A stretch of DNA of 64,000 nt, from positions 1,612,001 to 1,676,000 of the forward strand of contig NZ_JAHSTS010000002.1 in assembly GCF_019145435.1 (NCBI RefSeq). The letters are read 5' to 3'. Of this stretch, positions 25,724 to 35,847 are shown piece by piece. Origin of the DNA: Pseudomonas ekonensis. Its GTDB lineage: Bacteria; Pseudomonadota; Gammaproteobacteria; Pseudomonadales; Pseudomonadaceae. Position 1 is the stretch's first letter; each line of letters opens with the position of its first letter. The translations under genes and the position numbers were made by a program. The notes beneath the pieces are model-generated. The model was not told where the DNA came from. It saw only the letters and a program-made list of their open reading frames with translations, and did not search any database.

Positions 25724-28252
25724 GTGTTGAAGAAGACCCTGTTCCAGCTGCACTGGTTTTTTGGCATCAGCGCAGGCCTGGTGCTGGCCCTGATGGGCAT
25801 CACCGGTGCGGCCTATTCCTTTCAGGACGAAATCCTGCGGGCGCTGAACCCCTCGGTGCTGCAGGTGGAAAAACAGGTGGCCGGCGTCCTTCCGCCCGCC
25901 GAACTGGTGGAGCGCATCGAGGGCGCGTCGGGCAAGAAGGTCTCGATGCTCTGGGTCGAAACCGACAGCGGCACCGCCGCCCGCGTGTACTTCACCCCGC
26001 CCAAGGGCGAGCGCCGCGGCGAAATGCGCTACTTCAACCCCTACACGGCCGAGTTCATGGGCGATGCCGTCGGCCAGGACTTCTTCGGCCTGATGCTGCA
26101 ACTGCACCGTTTCCTGGCCATGGGCGACACCGGCCGCAACATCACCGGCGCCTGCACCTTGATCCTGGTGTTCTTCTGCCTGTCAGGCCTGTACCTGCGC
26201 TGGCCGCGCCAGTGGAACAGCTGGCGCGTGTGGCTGACCCTGGACTGGAACAAAAAAGGCCGCAGCTTCAACTGGGACCTGCACTCGGTGGCCGGCACCT
26301 GGTGCCTGCTGGTGTACCTGCTGCTGGCGCTGACCGGGCTGTCCTGGTCCTACGAGTGGTACAACAAAGGCCTGACCAGGCTGCTGTCGGACGCCCCGCA
26401 AAACGAGCGCGTGCGCGGCGGCCGCGGCCCGGCCCCCGAAGGCCCGGCGCCGACCGCCGACTACGCGGCGATGTGGAGCAGCATCTACAGCGCCGCCGGC
26501 CCCGGCCTCGCCGCCTACAACATCCGCATGCCGCCGGTGGCCGGCCAACCGGCCACCGTGTTCTACCTGCTGGAGAGCTCGCCCCATGAGCGCGCCCTCA
26601 ACCAGATCACCCTCGATCCGGCCACCGGCATCGTCAAACGGGTCGACCGCTACGCGGACAAGAGCTTCAAGGCGCAACTGCTGACCAGCATCTACGCCCT
26701 GCACGTGGGCAGCTACTTTGGCCTGGCCGGGCGGATCATCGTGACCGTCGCCGCCGTGCTCATGCCGCTGTTCTTCATCACCGGCTGGCTGCTGTACCTG
26801 GACCGCCGCCGCAAGAAAAAACAGGTCAGGGACGCCCGCCGAGGCATCGGACAACCGACCGGTGATGCGCCGGCATGGCTGATCGGCTTCGCCAGCCAGA
26901 GCGGATTCGCCGAACAACTGGCCTGGCAGACCGCCGGCCAGTTGCAGGCCGCCGGGCTGCCGGTGAAGGTGCAACCGCTGGCCGACGTCAGCGAACAGGA
27001 CCTGCGCGAATCGGACAACGCCCTGTTCGTGGTCAGCACCTTCGGCGACGGTCAGGCACCGGACAGCGCCCGGGGCTTCGAGCGCAAGGTGCTGGGCAAC
27101 GCCCCGGCCCTCGACCGCCTGAACTACGCCGTGCTCGGCCTCGGCGACCGCCAGTACGAACACTTCTGCGGCTTCGCCCGGCGCCTGCACCGCTGGCTGG
27201 GCGAGCACGGCGGCAAGACCCTGTTCGCCCCGGTGGAAGTCGACGGCGGCGACCCTTACGCCCTGCGCCACTGGCAGACGCAACTGGGCCTGATCACTGG
27301 GCAGGCCCCGGTCGACACCTGGCAGGCCCCGGACTATGAGAACTGGACGCTGGCGCGCCGCGAGCTGATGAACGCCGACAGCAGTGGCGCTCCGGTCTTC
27401 CTGCTGGGCCTGACGGCACCCGGCATCGGCAGCTGGCTGGCCGGCGACCTGGTGGAAGTGCTGCCGCGCAACTGCCCGTGGGCCATCGAGCACTTCCTCG
27501 ACGGCCTCGGCATCCGCGGCGAAACCACGGTCAAGGTCAACGGCCTCGAAGAGCCGCTGGAGCTGGCCCTGGCCAGCCGCCAGTTGCCCGAACACCGGGC
27601 CCACCTGGTGGGCCTGCACGCCCAGGCGCTGGTCGATGCGACGGTGCCGCTGCCGATGCGCGAGTACTCCATCGCCTCGATCGCCGCCGACGGCGTGCTG
27701 GAACTGATCGTGCGCCAGGAACTGCGCAGCGACGGCAGCCTGGGCATCGGCTCCGGCTGGCTGACCGAGCACGCCCCGGTGGGCGGCAGCATCAGCCTGC
27801 GGGTTCGGCGCAACAGCGGTTTCCACCTGCCCAACGCGCCGGTGCCGATGATTCTGCTGGGCAACGGCACCGGGCTCGCCGGACTGCGCAGCCTGCTCAA
27901 GGCCAGGATCGCCGATGGCCAGCAACGTCAGTGGCTGCTGTTCGGCGAACGCAACCGCGCGCACGACTTCCTCTGCCGCGCGGAGCTGGAGGAGTGGTTG
28001 GTCAACGGCGATCTGGCACGGCTGGATCTGGCCTTCTCGCGGGATCAGGCCGAGAAAGTCTACGTGCAGGACCGCTTGCGCGAATCCGCCGAGGAACTGA
28101 AACGGTGGCTGGCGGACGGCGCCGCGATCTACATCTGCGGCAGCCTCAAGGGCATGGCCTCGGGTGTCGACGAGGCGCTCAACGACATCCTCGGCGCCGC
28201 CGAAGTCGAGCGCCTGATCGAACAGGGCCGCTACCGCCGCGACGTCTACTGA
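25724..28252 (+). CDS. piuB: PepSY-domain membrane reductase fused to flavodoxin/NADPH reductase, PiuB-like
   Basis: An 842-residue fusion. Residues 1-370 form a PepSY-associated membrane region with about four helices (near residues 10-32, 140-160, 185-210 and 335-360). A flavodoxin-like FMN domain follows (about 385-520, with [16 protein letters not shown] and [11 protein letters not shown]). A ferredoxin-NADP reductase-like module takes residues 530-842 (GNGTGLAGL, then [12 protein letters not shown] near the end). Such proteins pass electrons from NADPH across the inner membrane to reduce ferric siderophores. The start is GTG at 25724; TTG at 25727 is an alternative. It matches PA4513 next to piuA. 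Confidence 0.9.
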   Translation: MLKKTLFQLHWFFGISAGLVLALMGITGAAYSFQDEILRALNPSVLQVEKQVAGVLPPAELVERIEGASGKKVSMLWVETDSGTAARVYFTPPKGERRGEMRYFNPYTAEFMGDAVGQDFFGLMLQLHRFLAMGDTGRNITGACTLILVFFCLSGLYLRWPRQWNSWRVWLTLDWNKKGRSFNWDLHSVAGTWCLLVYLLLALTGLSWSYEWYNKGLTRLLSDAPQNERVRGGRGPAPEGPAPTADYAAMWSSIYSAAGPGLAAYNIRMPPVAGQPATVFYLLESSPHERALNQITLDPATGIVKRVDRYADKSFKAQLLTSIYALHVGSYFGLAGRIIVTVAAVLMPLFFITGWLLYLDRRRKKKQVRDARRGIGQPTGDAPAWLIGFASQSGFAEQLAWQTAGQLQAAGLPVKVQPLADVSEQDLRESDNALFVVSTFGDGQAPDSARGFERKVLGNAPALDRLNYAVLGLGDRQYEHFCGFARRLHRWLGEHGGKTLFAPVEVDGGDPYALRHWQTQLGLITGQAPVDTWQAPDYENWTLARRELMNADSSGAPVFLLGLTAPGIGSWLAGDLVEVLPRNCPWAIEHFLDGLGIRGETTVKVNGLEEPLELALASRQLPEHRAHLVGLHAQALVDATVPLPMREYSIASIAADGVLELIVRQELRSDGSLGIGSGWLTEHAPVGGSISLRVRRNSGFHLPNAPVPMILLGNGTGLAGLRSLLKARIADGQQRQWLLFGERNRAHDFLCRAELEEWLVNGDLARLDLAFSRDQAEKVYVQDRLRESAEELKRWLADGAAIYICGSLKGMASGVDEALNDILGAAEVERLIEQGRYRRDVY

Positions 28253-28263
28253 CACATCCCCAC

Positions 28264-28354
28264 GGCGGGAGCCAGCCTGCCGGCGATGGCGCCGGGCCTG
28301 TCGACTGATCGTTGACTGACCCACCGCCATCGCGAGCAGGCTCGCTCCTACAGG
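28264..28354. repeat. REPIN (inverted REP pair)
   Basis: A diverged left copy (28264-28291, GGGAGCCAGCCTGCCGGCGA) and an inverted right copy (28324-28354, TCGCGAGCAGGCTCGCTCCT) separate the convergent piuB and phoD genes. No ordinary terminator is visible here. Confidence 0.85.
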
Positions 28355-28365
28355 TGCCGCAGGGT

Positions 28366-29907
28366 TCAGGCCGGCTGCAGCTTCTGCTCGAACACCGTCA
28401 CCCCGTTCAGGTCCCGCAGCACCACGCTCATCTCGCCGCTGCGTCCGTCGATGTTCACCTCGCCGAAAAACTGGAACCCGGCGAGCGGCGAGGCGTTCTG
28501 CGTCGGCGGCGCCTTCTGGAACACCACCTCGGGACCGAAGGTCTTGTCCAGCGCATTGGGCCCGAAGCTGCCGGCGTTCAACGGCCCCGCGACAAACTCC
28601 CAGAACGGCTCGAAGTCCTGGAAGGCGGCGCGGTCGGGGTGGTAGTGATGGGCTGCGCAGTAATGCACGTCCGCCGTCAGGAACACGAAGTTGCGCACCT
28701 GCTGCGCCCGCAGGAAGCCCAGCAGTTCGGCGATCTCCAGTTCGCGCCCCTGGGCCGGGCCGGGGGCGCCGTTGGCCACCGCTTCCCAGCGCGGCACGCC
28801 GGGGCTGACTTCACCGTCGGGCACACCGAGGCCGATGGGCATGTCGGCAGCGATCACCTTCCACTGGGCCTTGGAACTCTTGAGCCCGCGCTTGAGCCAG
28901 TCCAGTTGCTCGCGCCCGAGGAAAGGCTTGGCCGCGCCGAGGTTGTCGTCGTTGGCCCCGCGGTAGCTGCGCATGTCGAGCACGAACACTTCCAGCATCG
29001 GCCCGTATTTCAGCCGACGGTAGATCCGCCCGCCGCCGTCGGCGGCCTGCCGGCGCATCGGCGCGTATTCGAGCCAGGCACGGCGGGCGCGGCCCACCAG
29101 GGTGTGGATGTCCTTCCCTTGGTAGCGCTCGTCGAGCTGCTTGCCCGGCGACCAGTTGTTCACCACTTCATGGTCGTCCCACTGCCAGATCTGCGGCACC
29201 TCGGCGTTGAACCGGCGGACGTTCTCGTCCATCAGGTTGTAACGGTAGTTGCCGCGGTACTCGTCGAGGGTTTCGGCGACCTTGCTCTTGGCTTCGCTGG
29301 TGAGGTTGCGCCAGATGCGGCCGCCTTCCACGGTCAGTTGCGCCGGCACCGGGCCGTCGGCGTAGATGGTGTCGCCGCTGTGGATGAAGAAGTCCGGCAG
29401 GCGCAGGCGCATGGCTTCGTAGATGCGCATGCCGCCGATGTCCGGATTGATGCCGAAGCCCTGGCCGACCGTGTCGCCGCTCCAGACGAAACGGATGTCG
29501 CGCGCAGCCTGCGGTGCGCTGCGCAGGTGGCCCAGCCACGGCTCGCTGGCGACGCCGGTGCGGGCGTCTTCGAAGTGCACGCGATAAAAGATCGCCTGGT
29601 TGGCGGGCAGGCCGGTGAGCTCGACCCGGGCGGTGAAGTCGGTGCCGGCATCGGCCAGCGCCGAGACGACGCGACGCGGATTGCCGAAGCGGCTGCGGGT
29701 GTCCCACTCCACCACCATCTTCGCCGGGCGGTCGGTGCGGCTCCAGATCATGGCGCGGTCGCCCAGCAGGTCGCCGGACTGCACGCCGTCGGTGAGTTTC
29801 GGCCGGTCCTTGACCGAGGCGATCACGGCCGGCGCCATGCCCGGCACCAGCAATCCGGCGCCGACGACCTGCATGACCCGTCGGCGACCGAGGTCGAATT
29901 CGCTCAT
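28366..29907 (-). CDS. phoD: PhoD-family alkaline phosphatase/phosphodiesterase
   Basis: A 513-residue metallophosphatase that hydrolyses phosphate mono- or diesters outside the cytoplasm. The start has a twin-arginine signal (GRRRVMQVVGAG, residues 7-18), so it is exported folded by Tat. The N-terminal PhoD domain (about 35-140) is followed by the metallophosphatase domain with SGDTIYADG, WDDHEVVNNW and LTADVHYCAAHHY, which supply the metal ligands. It stands alone on the minus strand between piuB and fruA. Phosphate control is typical, but I see no clear Pho box. Confidence 0.92.
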   Translation of the reverse strand: MSEFDLGRRRVMQVVGAGLLVPGMAPAVIASVKDRPKLTDGVQSGDLLGDRAMIWSRTDRPAKMVVEWDTRSRFGNPRRVVSALADAGTDFTARVELTGLPANQAIFYRVHFEDARTGVASEPWLGHLRSAPQAARDIRFVWSGDTVGQGFGINPDIGGMRIYEAMRLRLPDFFIHSGDTIYADGPVPAQLTVEGGRIWRNLTSEAKSKVAETLDEYRGNYRYNLMDENVRRFNAEVPQIWQWDDHEVVNNWSPGKQLDERYQGKDIHTLVGRARRAWLEYAPMRRQAADGGGRIYRRLKYGPMLEVFVLDMRSYRGANDDNLGAAKPFLGREQLDWLKRGLKSSKAQWKVIAADMPIGLGVPDGEVSPGVPRWEAVANGAPGPAQGRELEIAELLGFLRAQQVRNFVFLTADVHYCAAHHYHPDRAAFQDFEPFWEFVAGPLNAGSFGPNALDKTFGPEVVFQKAPPTQNASPLAGFQFFGEVNIDGRSGEMSVVLRDLNGVTVFEQKLQPA

Positions 29908-30002
29908 GGTGTTCTCCCTGAAAAAGGAAAACTAAAGCACGGCTTCATGACCTCGGAGTGACACCCGTCCAAGGCCACAGCCGTCCCGCCACAGACTGGC
30001 GC

Positions 30003-31736
30003 TCAAGCCGCGCTGGGCTCCACGGCCAGCTCCACCGATTCCGGCCGCTTGACCACCGCATACGCCACCGCCGTCAGCAGACTCCCCGCGACAATCGCCA
30101 GCAGGTACAGCAACGCATGGTTGATCGCGTTCGGAATCGCCATCACGAACAGCCCGCCATGGGGCGCCATCAGCTTGCAGCCGAAGTACATCGACAACGC
30201 ACCGGTCAGCGCGCCGCCGGCGATGCTCGCCGGGATCACCCGCAGCGGATCCTTGGCGGCGAACGGGATCGCGCCTTCAGAGATGAAGCACAGCCCCAGC
30301 ACCAGCGCCGCCTTGCCGGCCTCGCGCTCGGTCTGGGCGAACTTGCGCCGGGCGAGGAACGTGGCGAGGCCGAGGCCGATCGGCGGCACCATGCCGGCGG
30401 CCATGGTCGCTGCCATCGGCGCGTAGCTCTGCGATGCCAGCAACCCCACCGAAAACGCGTACGCGGCCTTGTTGATCGGCCCGCCGAGGTCGACGCACAT
30501 CATGCCGCCCAGCAGCACGCCGAGCAGGATCGCGTTGGTGGTGCCCATGCTGTCGAGAAAATGCGTGAGCGCCGCGAGCATGCCCGCCACCGGTTTGCCG
30601 ACCACGTAGATCATCACCAGCCCGGTGAACAGGCTGGCGAACAACGGGATGATCAGGATCGGCTTCAACGCCTCAAGGCTTTGCGGCAAGGCCACATAGC
30701 GGCTGATGGCCTTGGCCGTGTAGCCGGCGATGAACCCCGCGACGATCCCGCCGATGAACCCGGCGCCGAGGGTGCTAGCCAGCAGGCCACCGATCATCCC
30801 CGGCGCCAGGCCCGGGCGGTCGGCGATGGAATAGGCGATGTAGCCGGCCAGCAACGGCACCATCAGCTTGAACGCAGTCTCGCCGCCGATCTGCATCAGC
30901 GCCGCCGCCAGCGTGCCCTCTTCCTTGAACGCGGTGATGCCGAACACGAACGACAGCGCGATCATCAGCCCCCCCGCCACCACCATCGGCAGCATGAACG
31001 ACACACCGGTCAGCAGGTGCTTGTAGACGCCGGTCTTCTCTTGTTTCGGCGCAGCCTTTGCGTCGCCTGCGGCGCTTTCCGGCTTGCCCTCGGCCAGGGC
31101 CTTCTTCAGCGTGGCGTCGGACTGCTTGAGGGCGATGCCGGTGCCGCAGCGGTAGATCCGTTTGCCGGCGAAACGCTCGGTGGCGACTTCGATGTCCGCC
31201 GCCAGCAGCACCACGTCCGCCTCGGCGATGGCCGCTGCGCTGAGCGGATTGCGGGCGCCGACCGAGCCCTGGGTTTCGACCTGCAGCTCATAGCCCAGGC
31301 GCTTGGCCGCTTGCTGCAAGGCTTCGGCGGCCATGAACGTGTGGGCGACGCCGGTGGGGCACGCCGTCACGGCCACCAGGCGCGGGGCGCCCGATGCCGC
31401 AGGCACGGCTTCTGCGCGATCGGCGACGTGCACGGCGGCCTCGGCGGCCCCGCGCCGCAGCACCGCTTCGACATCCTGCAACGCCTGCGCCGGCGCGATC
31501 CGGAACACCCGCTTGCCGATGAACCGGGTCATGTCCACCGGCCCCGTGGCGACCAGCAGCACCCACTCGGCCGCCTCAAGGGTGGCGGCCGACATCCGGC
31601 GCTCCGGGTGCGCGGCATCCACCACCTCGACACTGGTGCTCCAGCCCTGGCGCTGGGCCGCCGCCTCCAGCAGGCGGGCGCACAGCACGCTGGTGACCAT
31701 GCCGTTCGGGCAGGCCGTGACAATGGCTAACTTCAT
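30003..31736 (-). CDS. fruA: Fructose PTS membrane component EIIB'BC
   Basis: A 577-residue membrane permease of the fructose phosphotransferase system that imports fructose as fructose-1-phosphate. The ATG at 31736 follows AGAGGG and begins KLAIVTACPNG. This first EIIB-like domain (B', 1-100) is followed by the true EIIB domain with the phosphorylated Cys126 in TACPTGVAHTF, then an EIIC domain of about eight to ten helices from residue 240. The order B'BC equals E. coli FruA. It is the last gene of fruBKA, 11 bases after fruK. Confidence 0.96.
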   Translation of the reverse strand: MKLAIVTACPNGMVTSVLCARLLEAAAQRQGWSTSVEVVDAAHPERRMSAATLEAAEWVLLVATGPVDMTRFIGKRVFRIAPAQALQDVEAVLRRGAAEAAVHVADRAEAVPAASGAPRLVAVTACPTGVAHTFMAAEALQQAAKRLGYELQVETQGSVGARNPLSAAAIAEADVVLLAADIEVATERFAGKRIYRCGTGIALKQSDATLKKALAEGKPESAAGDAKAAPKQEKTGVYKHLLTGVSFMLPMVVAGGLMIALSFVFGITAFKEEGTLAAALMQIGGETAFKLMVPLLAGYIAYSIADRPGLAPGMIGGLLASTLGAGFIGGIVAGFIAGYTAKAISRYVALPQSLEALKPILIIPLFASLFTGLVMIYVVGKPVAGMLAALTHFLDSMGTTNAILLGVLLGGMMCVDLGGPINKAAYAFSVGLLASQSYAPMAATMAAGMVPPIGLGLATFLARRKFAQTEREAGKAALVLGLCFISEGAIPFAAKDPLRVIPASIAGGALTGALSMYFGCKLMAPHGGLFVMAIPNAINHALLYLLAIVAGSLLTAVAYAVVKRPESVELAVEPSAA

Positions 31737-31747
31737 GACAAACCCTC

Positions 31748-32689
31748 TTATTGTTCTGTCAGGGGACGCACGCGCACGCCCTGTTCGAGCGGCGCCAGGC
31801 GCGCCGCATCGTGGATGCCGAAACCGATCTGGGTCACCGCCAGCGCGGCGATCGCCGTGGCGGTGCGCAGGGTCTGCTCGGGCGTATCGGCGCTGAGCAG
31901 GCCGTGAAGCATGCCGGCCAGCAGCGAGTCGCCCGCCCCCACCGTGCTGGCCACGCTGACCTTCGGCGGCGTGGCATGCAGGGCCGCACCGACCGCGAAC
32001 CAGCTCACCCCTTCGGCCCCGTGGGAAATCACCACATGCTCGACGCCCTGGGCATGCAGACGGCTGGCCGCCTGCGCCTGAGCCTCGTGTGACAGCACAT
32101 CGCAACCCAGCGCATCCGCCAGCTCTTCGGCGTTGGGCTTGATCAGCCACGGGTTGGCCTTGATCGCCGTACGCAGCGCTTCGCCGCTGGTGTCCAGCGC
32201 GACCTTCAGGCCCAAACCGTTGAGGCGCTCGATCAGCTCGCGCAGCCACTGTGCGCTCACCCCGCGCGGCAGGCTGCCGGCCACCACCACCGCATCGTGG
32301 CCCGGCGCGATCTGCACCAGGCGGTCGAGCAAGGCTTGCTGCGCCACGGCACCGACCACCGGGCCCGGCCCGTTGATGTCCGTGATGCGGCCGTCGTGCT
32401 CGGCCAGTTTGATGTTGCTGCGGGTCTCGCCCGGCACGCGGATGAAGGCGTCGACGAACCCGCGCCGGGCGAACAGGTTCTCGAACGCTTGCAGGTTCTC
32501 TTCGCCGAGAAACCCGCTGACCGTCAGCTGATGCCCCAGGTCGGCCAGCACCTGGGCGACGTTCACCCCTTTGCCGGCGGCGTGGCTGTGCATCTCGTCG
32601 CTGCGGTTGACTTGGCCGGCCTCGAGGCGCGGCAGGCGCACCGTCAGGTCGAGGGCCGGATTGAGGGTCAGGGTCAGGATCTTGGCCAT
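31748..32689 (-). CDS. fruK: 1-Phosphofructokinase
   Basis: FruK phosphorylates fructose-1-phosphate to fructose-1,6-bisphosphate. The 313-residue protein is a PfkB/ribokinase-family member: LTLNPALDLTV at the start, AAGKGVNVAQVL (residues 33-44) in the substrate loop, and SVASTVGAGDSLLAGML near residue 250 with the catalytic Asp. Its ATG (32689) abuts the fruB stop TAA (32692-32690), so translation is coupled. Fructose-1-phosphate, its substrate, is also the inducer that releases FruR/Cra. Confidence 0.97.
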   Translation of the reverse strand: MAKILTLTLNPALDLTVRLPRLEAGQVNRSDEMHSHAAGKGVNVAQVLADLGHQLTVSGFLGEENLQAFENLFARRGFVDAFIRVPGETRSNIKLAEHDGRITDINGPGPVVGAVAQQALLDRLVQIAPGHDAVVVAGSLPRGVSAQWLRELIERLNGLGLKVALDTSGEALRTAIKANPWLIKPNAEELADALGCDVLSHEAQAQAASRLHAQGVEHVVISHGAEGVSWFAVGAALHATPPKVSVASTVGAGDSLLAGMLHGLLSADTPEQTLRTATAIAALAVTQIGFGIHDAARLAPLEQGVRVRPLTEQ

Positions 32690-35551
32690 TTACAAAGCCT
32701 CCACTAATGCGCGCACATCCTGTGCGCTGCCCACGGCAAGCGCCTGCCGGGCAAGGGCTTGCGCCTGGGTCAGGGTCAGTTCACGGATGCGCGCCTTGAC
32801 TTCGGCGACGCTGCGGCCGGCCACGCTCAGTTCATCCACGCCGAGGCCGACCAGCACCGGCACCGCCAGCGGATCGGCCGCCAGCTCGCCGCACACGCCG
32901 ACCCATTTGCCGTGGGCATGGGCGGCGCGCACGGTGATGTCGATCAGGTGCAGCACCGCCGGGTGCAAGCCGTCGGCCTGGGCCGAAAGGGTCGGATGGC
33001 CACGGTCGATGGCCAGGGTGTACTGGGTCAGGTCGTTGGTGCCGACGCTGAAGAAATCCACCTCCTTGGCCAGCACCGGCGCCAGCAGCGCGGCGGACGG
33101 CACTTCGATCATGATCCCCAGTTGCAGGTCGGCCACCGGAATTTCCCGGCGCAGGCGCTCGGTCATGTCCCGGGCCTGGCGCCACTCCTCGACGCTGCCG
33201 ACCATGGGGAACATGATCCGCAGCGGACGGTTGTCGGCCGAACGCAGCAAGGCGCGCAACTGCGCCTCCATGATCTGCGGACGCTGCAGGGTCAGGCGGA
33301 TGCCGCGCACGCCGAGGAACGGGTTTTCTTCTTTGGCGATCGGCCAATAGGGCAACGGCTTGTCGCCGCCGACGTCCAGGGTGCGCACCACCAGCGGCCG
33401 CCCGGCGAGGCCGTCGAGGACGCGGCGGTATTCGGCTTCTTGAGTGGCCTCGTCCGGCGCTTGCGGGTGGGCCATGAAAATCAGTTCGGTGCGCAGCAGG
33501 CCGATGCCTTCTGCGCCCTGCTCCACCGCGCTGGCGACACCGGCGCTTTCGCCGATGTTGGCGAACACCTCCACCGCGTGGCCGTCGGCGGTGAGCGCCG
33601 GTTGATGGCGTTGTTCGGCGGCAGCCTTCAGGCGTTGCTCGCGGCTGTCGCGCTCGTCGGCGGCCCGTTGCAGGGTCGCGGCGTCGGCGTCCACGTGCAG
33701 GCGGCCGCGCTGCCCGTCGAGCAGCAGCGGCGTGCCCGGCGCCAGCAGCAGCACCGCCGCGCCGGCCCCCACCAGCGCCGGAATGCCCAGCGCCCGGGCC
33801 ACGATGGCGCTGTGGGCGGTGGCCCCGCCGCGGGCGGTGAGGATCCCCGCCACCCGCGTCGGATCGAGCCGCGCCACATCGGACGGGCCGACTTCATCCA
33901 TCACCAGAATGTAAGGTTGCGCGGGCTCGCTCAGGGTCTGCACGCCGCACAGCTGCGCCAGCACCCGCCGGCCGATGTCGCGCAGGTCGGCGGCGCGTTC
34001 GGCAAGCAAGGCGTCCTGCAGCGATTCCTGCTGCTTCGCCGCCGCCTCGATCACCGCCATCCACGCCGCCTCGGCGCTTTCGCCCTGCTTGAGGCGGGTG
34101 TCGACTTCGTCGGTGAGCTCCGGGTCGTCGAGCATTTCCAGGTGGGTGATGAAAATCTCGCGGATGGCCTTGGCCTGGCTGCGCCCGATCAAGCCCTGGA
34201 TGTCGCGCCGCACGTCGATCAGCGCTTGCTTGAGGCGCTCGCGCTCGACGGCGGCGGACTCGCCGCGCAGCGGGTAATCGATGGCCTGTTGCACCTGAAT
34301 GTGCGCCGGCCCCATGGCGATGCCGGGGGCGGCCGCGATGGCTTGCAGCAGGCTGCCGGAGGCCGGCGCGACAAGCACCTCGGCCACCTCGGCGAGCGCC
34401 TCCTGCGCAGGGGAGACCGCCGGCAGCGGCTCGACCTCTTCGCCCAGCCCTTCTTCGATGGCCGCCAGCAACGCCGGCAAGGCATCGGCGGCGATGGCCG
34501 GTTCGGCGATCAGTTCCAGCACCTGCCCGCGACGGGCGCCGAGGCTGAGCAGCTTGCTCAGGCTTTTCACCGATACGGCGCTGTCCTGGCCGTCGACGAT
34601 ACGGATGCGGATCTCGCCTTCAAAACTTTTCGCCAGTTGCGCCAGCACCTTCGCCGGCCGCGCATGCAAGCCGTGGGCATTGGCCAGGGCGATGCGCGCG
34701 CTCGGCCAGTCGGCCGGCAGTTCACCGCCCAGCACTTCGAGTACCTTGCGGCGGCTCGTGGCGCGGCCCAGTTCATGGCCGCGCCCCTCGATCAGCAGCG
34801 CGCACAGGCGTTCGAGCAGCGCCTGATGGGCCTCGCCCAGGCTGGCCAGGCAGAACAGGCCGTTGAGGGGCTGGCCGAGGTAGCGCATCGGCTTGTCCGG
34901 GGTGACGAAGGACAGGCCCGGACGCTTCACGGTCTGTTCGCTGTGCAGCCACCACAGGCCGTCGCCCAGCGGTAGCGCTTCGACCTGCTGCAGCACGCCG
35001 GCGAAGCCGTTGCTCACGCAGTCGGCCTGGCGCAGCAGGCGCGCGCCGCGCCAGACCAGTTCTTCGAAGTCGTCGGCGGAGACGCTAAGGCCGATCATCT
35101 GCGCATCCAGCGCCAACTCCTGGGGCGCGCCCTGCAGCAGCTTCAGCAACGCTTCGGGCGAGCCGGCGCGGCGCAGCGCCTGGCCCAGGTCAGTCTCGCC
35201 CAAGGCGCGGGTCAACAGTTGCAGCAGACGCAGGTGCTCATCGGATTTGGCCGCGATGCCGATGGCCAGGTAGACGATCTGGCCGTCGCCCCAGTCCACG
35301 CCGTCGGGGAACTGCATCAGCCGCACGCCGGTGGCGAACACCTGGTCGCGGGTTTCCGGGGTGCCGTGGGGAATGGCGATGCCTTGCCCGAGAAAGGTCG
35401 AGCCCTGGGCCTCCCGCGCCTGGAGCCCGGCCAGGTAACCGTCGGCCACCAACCCGTCGGCCACCAGGCGGTCAGCCAGCATTTGCAGGGCGGCGGACTT
35501 ATCCACAGCCGACCGGCCCATGGAAATCTGCTCTACAGTGAGCTCGAGCAT
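32690..35551 (-). CDS. fruB: Fructose PTS multiphosphoryl transfer protein (EIIA-HPr-EI)
   Basis: A 953-residue cytoplasmic fusion that carries phosphate from phosphoenolpyruvate to FruA. I start at ATG 35551 (MLELTVEQIS), with AAAAGGAG just upstream; the longer frame to 35662 overlaps the promoter region. Domains in order: EIIA-Fru with His62 in AIPHGTPETR, HPr with His296 in NAHGLHARPAKVL, and enzyme I with the phospho-His580 in GGATAHSAIVARALG and the PEP-binding C-terminal barrel. This three-domain arrangement is usual in Pseudomonas. Confidence 0.97.
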   Translation of the reverse strand: MLELTVEQISMGRSAVDKSAALQMLADRLVADGLVADGYLAGLQAREAQGSTFLGQGIAIPHGTPETRDQVFATGVRLMQFPDGVDWGDGQIVYLAIGIAAKSDEHLRLLQLLTRALGETDLGQALRRAGSPEALLKLLQGAPQELALDAQMIGLSVSADDFEELVWRGARLLRQADCVSNGFAGVLQQVEALPLGDGLWWLHSEQTVKRPGLSFVTPDKPMRYLGQPLNGLFCLASLGEAHQALLERLCALLIEGRGHELGRATSRRKVLEVLGGELPADWPSARIALANAHGLHARPAKVLAQLAKSFEGEIRIRIVDGQDSAVSVKSLSKLLSLGARRGQVLELIAEPAIAADALPALLAAIEEGLGEEVEPLPAVSPAQEALAEVAEVLVAPASGSLLQAIAAAPGIAMGPAHIQVQQAIDYPLRGESAAVERERLKQALIDVRRDIQGLIGRSQAKAIREIFITHLEMLDDPELTDEVDTRLKQGESAEAAWMAVIEAAAKQQESLQDALLAERAADLRDIGRRVLAQLCGVQTLSEPAQPYILVMDEVGPSDVARLDPTRVAGILTARGGATAHSAIVARALGIPALVGAGAAVLLLAPGTPLLLDGQRGRLHVDADAATLQRAADERDSREQRLKAAAEQRHQPALTADGHAVEVFANIGESAGVASAVEQGAEGIGLLRTELIFMAHPQAPDEATQEAEYRRVLDGLAGRPLVVRTLDVGGDKPLPYWPIAKEENPFLGVRGIRLTLQRPQIMEAQLRALLRSADNRPLRIMFPMVGSVEEWRQARDMTERLRREIPVADLQLGIMIEVPSAALLAPVLAKEVDFFSVGTNDLTQYTLAIDRGHPTLSAQADGLHPAVLHLIDITVRAAHAHGKWVGVCGELAADPLAVPVLVGLGVDELSVAGRSVAEVKARIRELTLTQAQALARQALAVGSAQDVRALVEAL

Positions 35552-35847
35552 GCGTTCTCCTTTTTGGCATCGGGAGGTGCCAGGTATTGTTGTGGATAGT
35601 TTCAGCTTAGCGCCTGCACTTTTCAGGGGCAGTTTTGGCGGATTCGCGGCAGGTCCGGCCAAAGGCGACTAAAGTGCAGAAAATACGCCTGCTGAAACGT
35701 TTAATCTAGATTGATCGGCACGTTACTCGATAATGTCCCATCCTTGAAGGCCAACCGTCGGCTGCGCTGCGACAATGGTCGCCTCCCCGAATCGGGTAGG
35801 ATTGGCGAAAATGTCGGGGCACGCTGGAAAAAACAAGGAAATCCCGG
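35552..35847. other. Divergent fruB-fruR promoter region
   Basis: The 296-base gap contains no gene. It carries the promoters for fruBKA (-) and fruR (+) and the Cra operator at 35693-35704. Confidence 0.7.
35693..35704. promoter_or_regulatory. Cra/FruR operator
   Basis: TGAAACGTTTAA is the exact reverse complement of TTAAACGTTTCA, the operator described for Cra in the P. putida fruB promoter. It lies 142 bases upstream of the fruB start and 144 upstream of fruR, so one site could control both. Confidence 0.85.

Noticed and set aside
30003..32249. FruA extended upstream to 748 residues
   Set aside because: The extension lies inside fruK in another frame; ATG 31736 has a good ribosome-binding site and begins with the family N-terminus.
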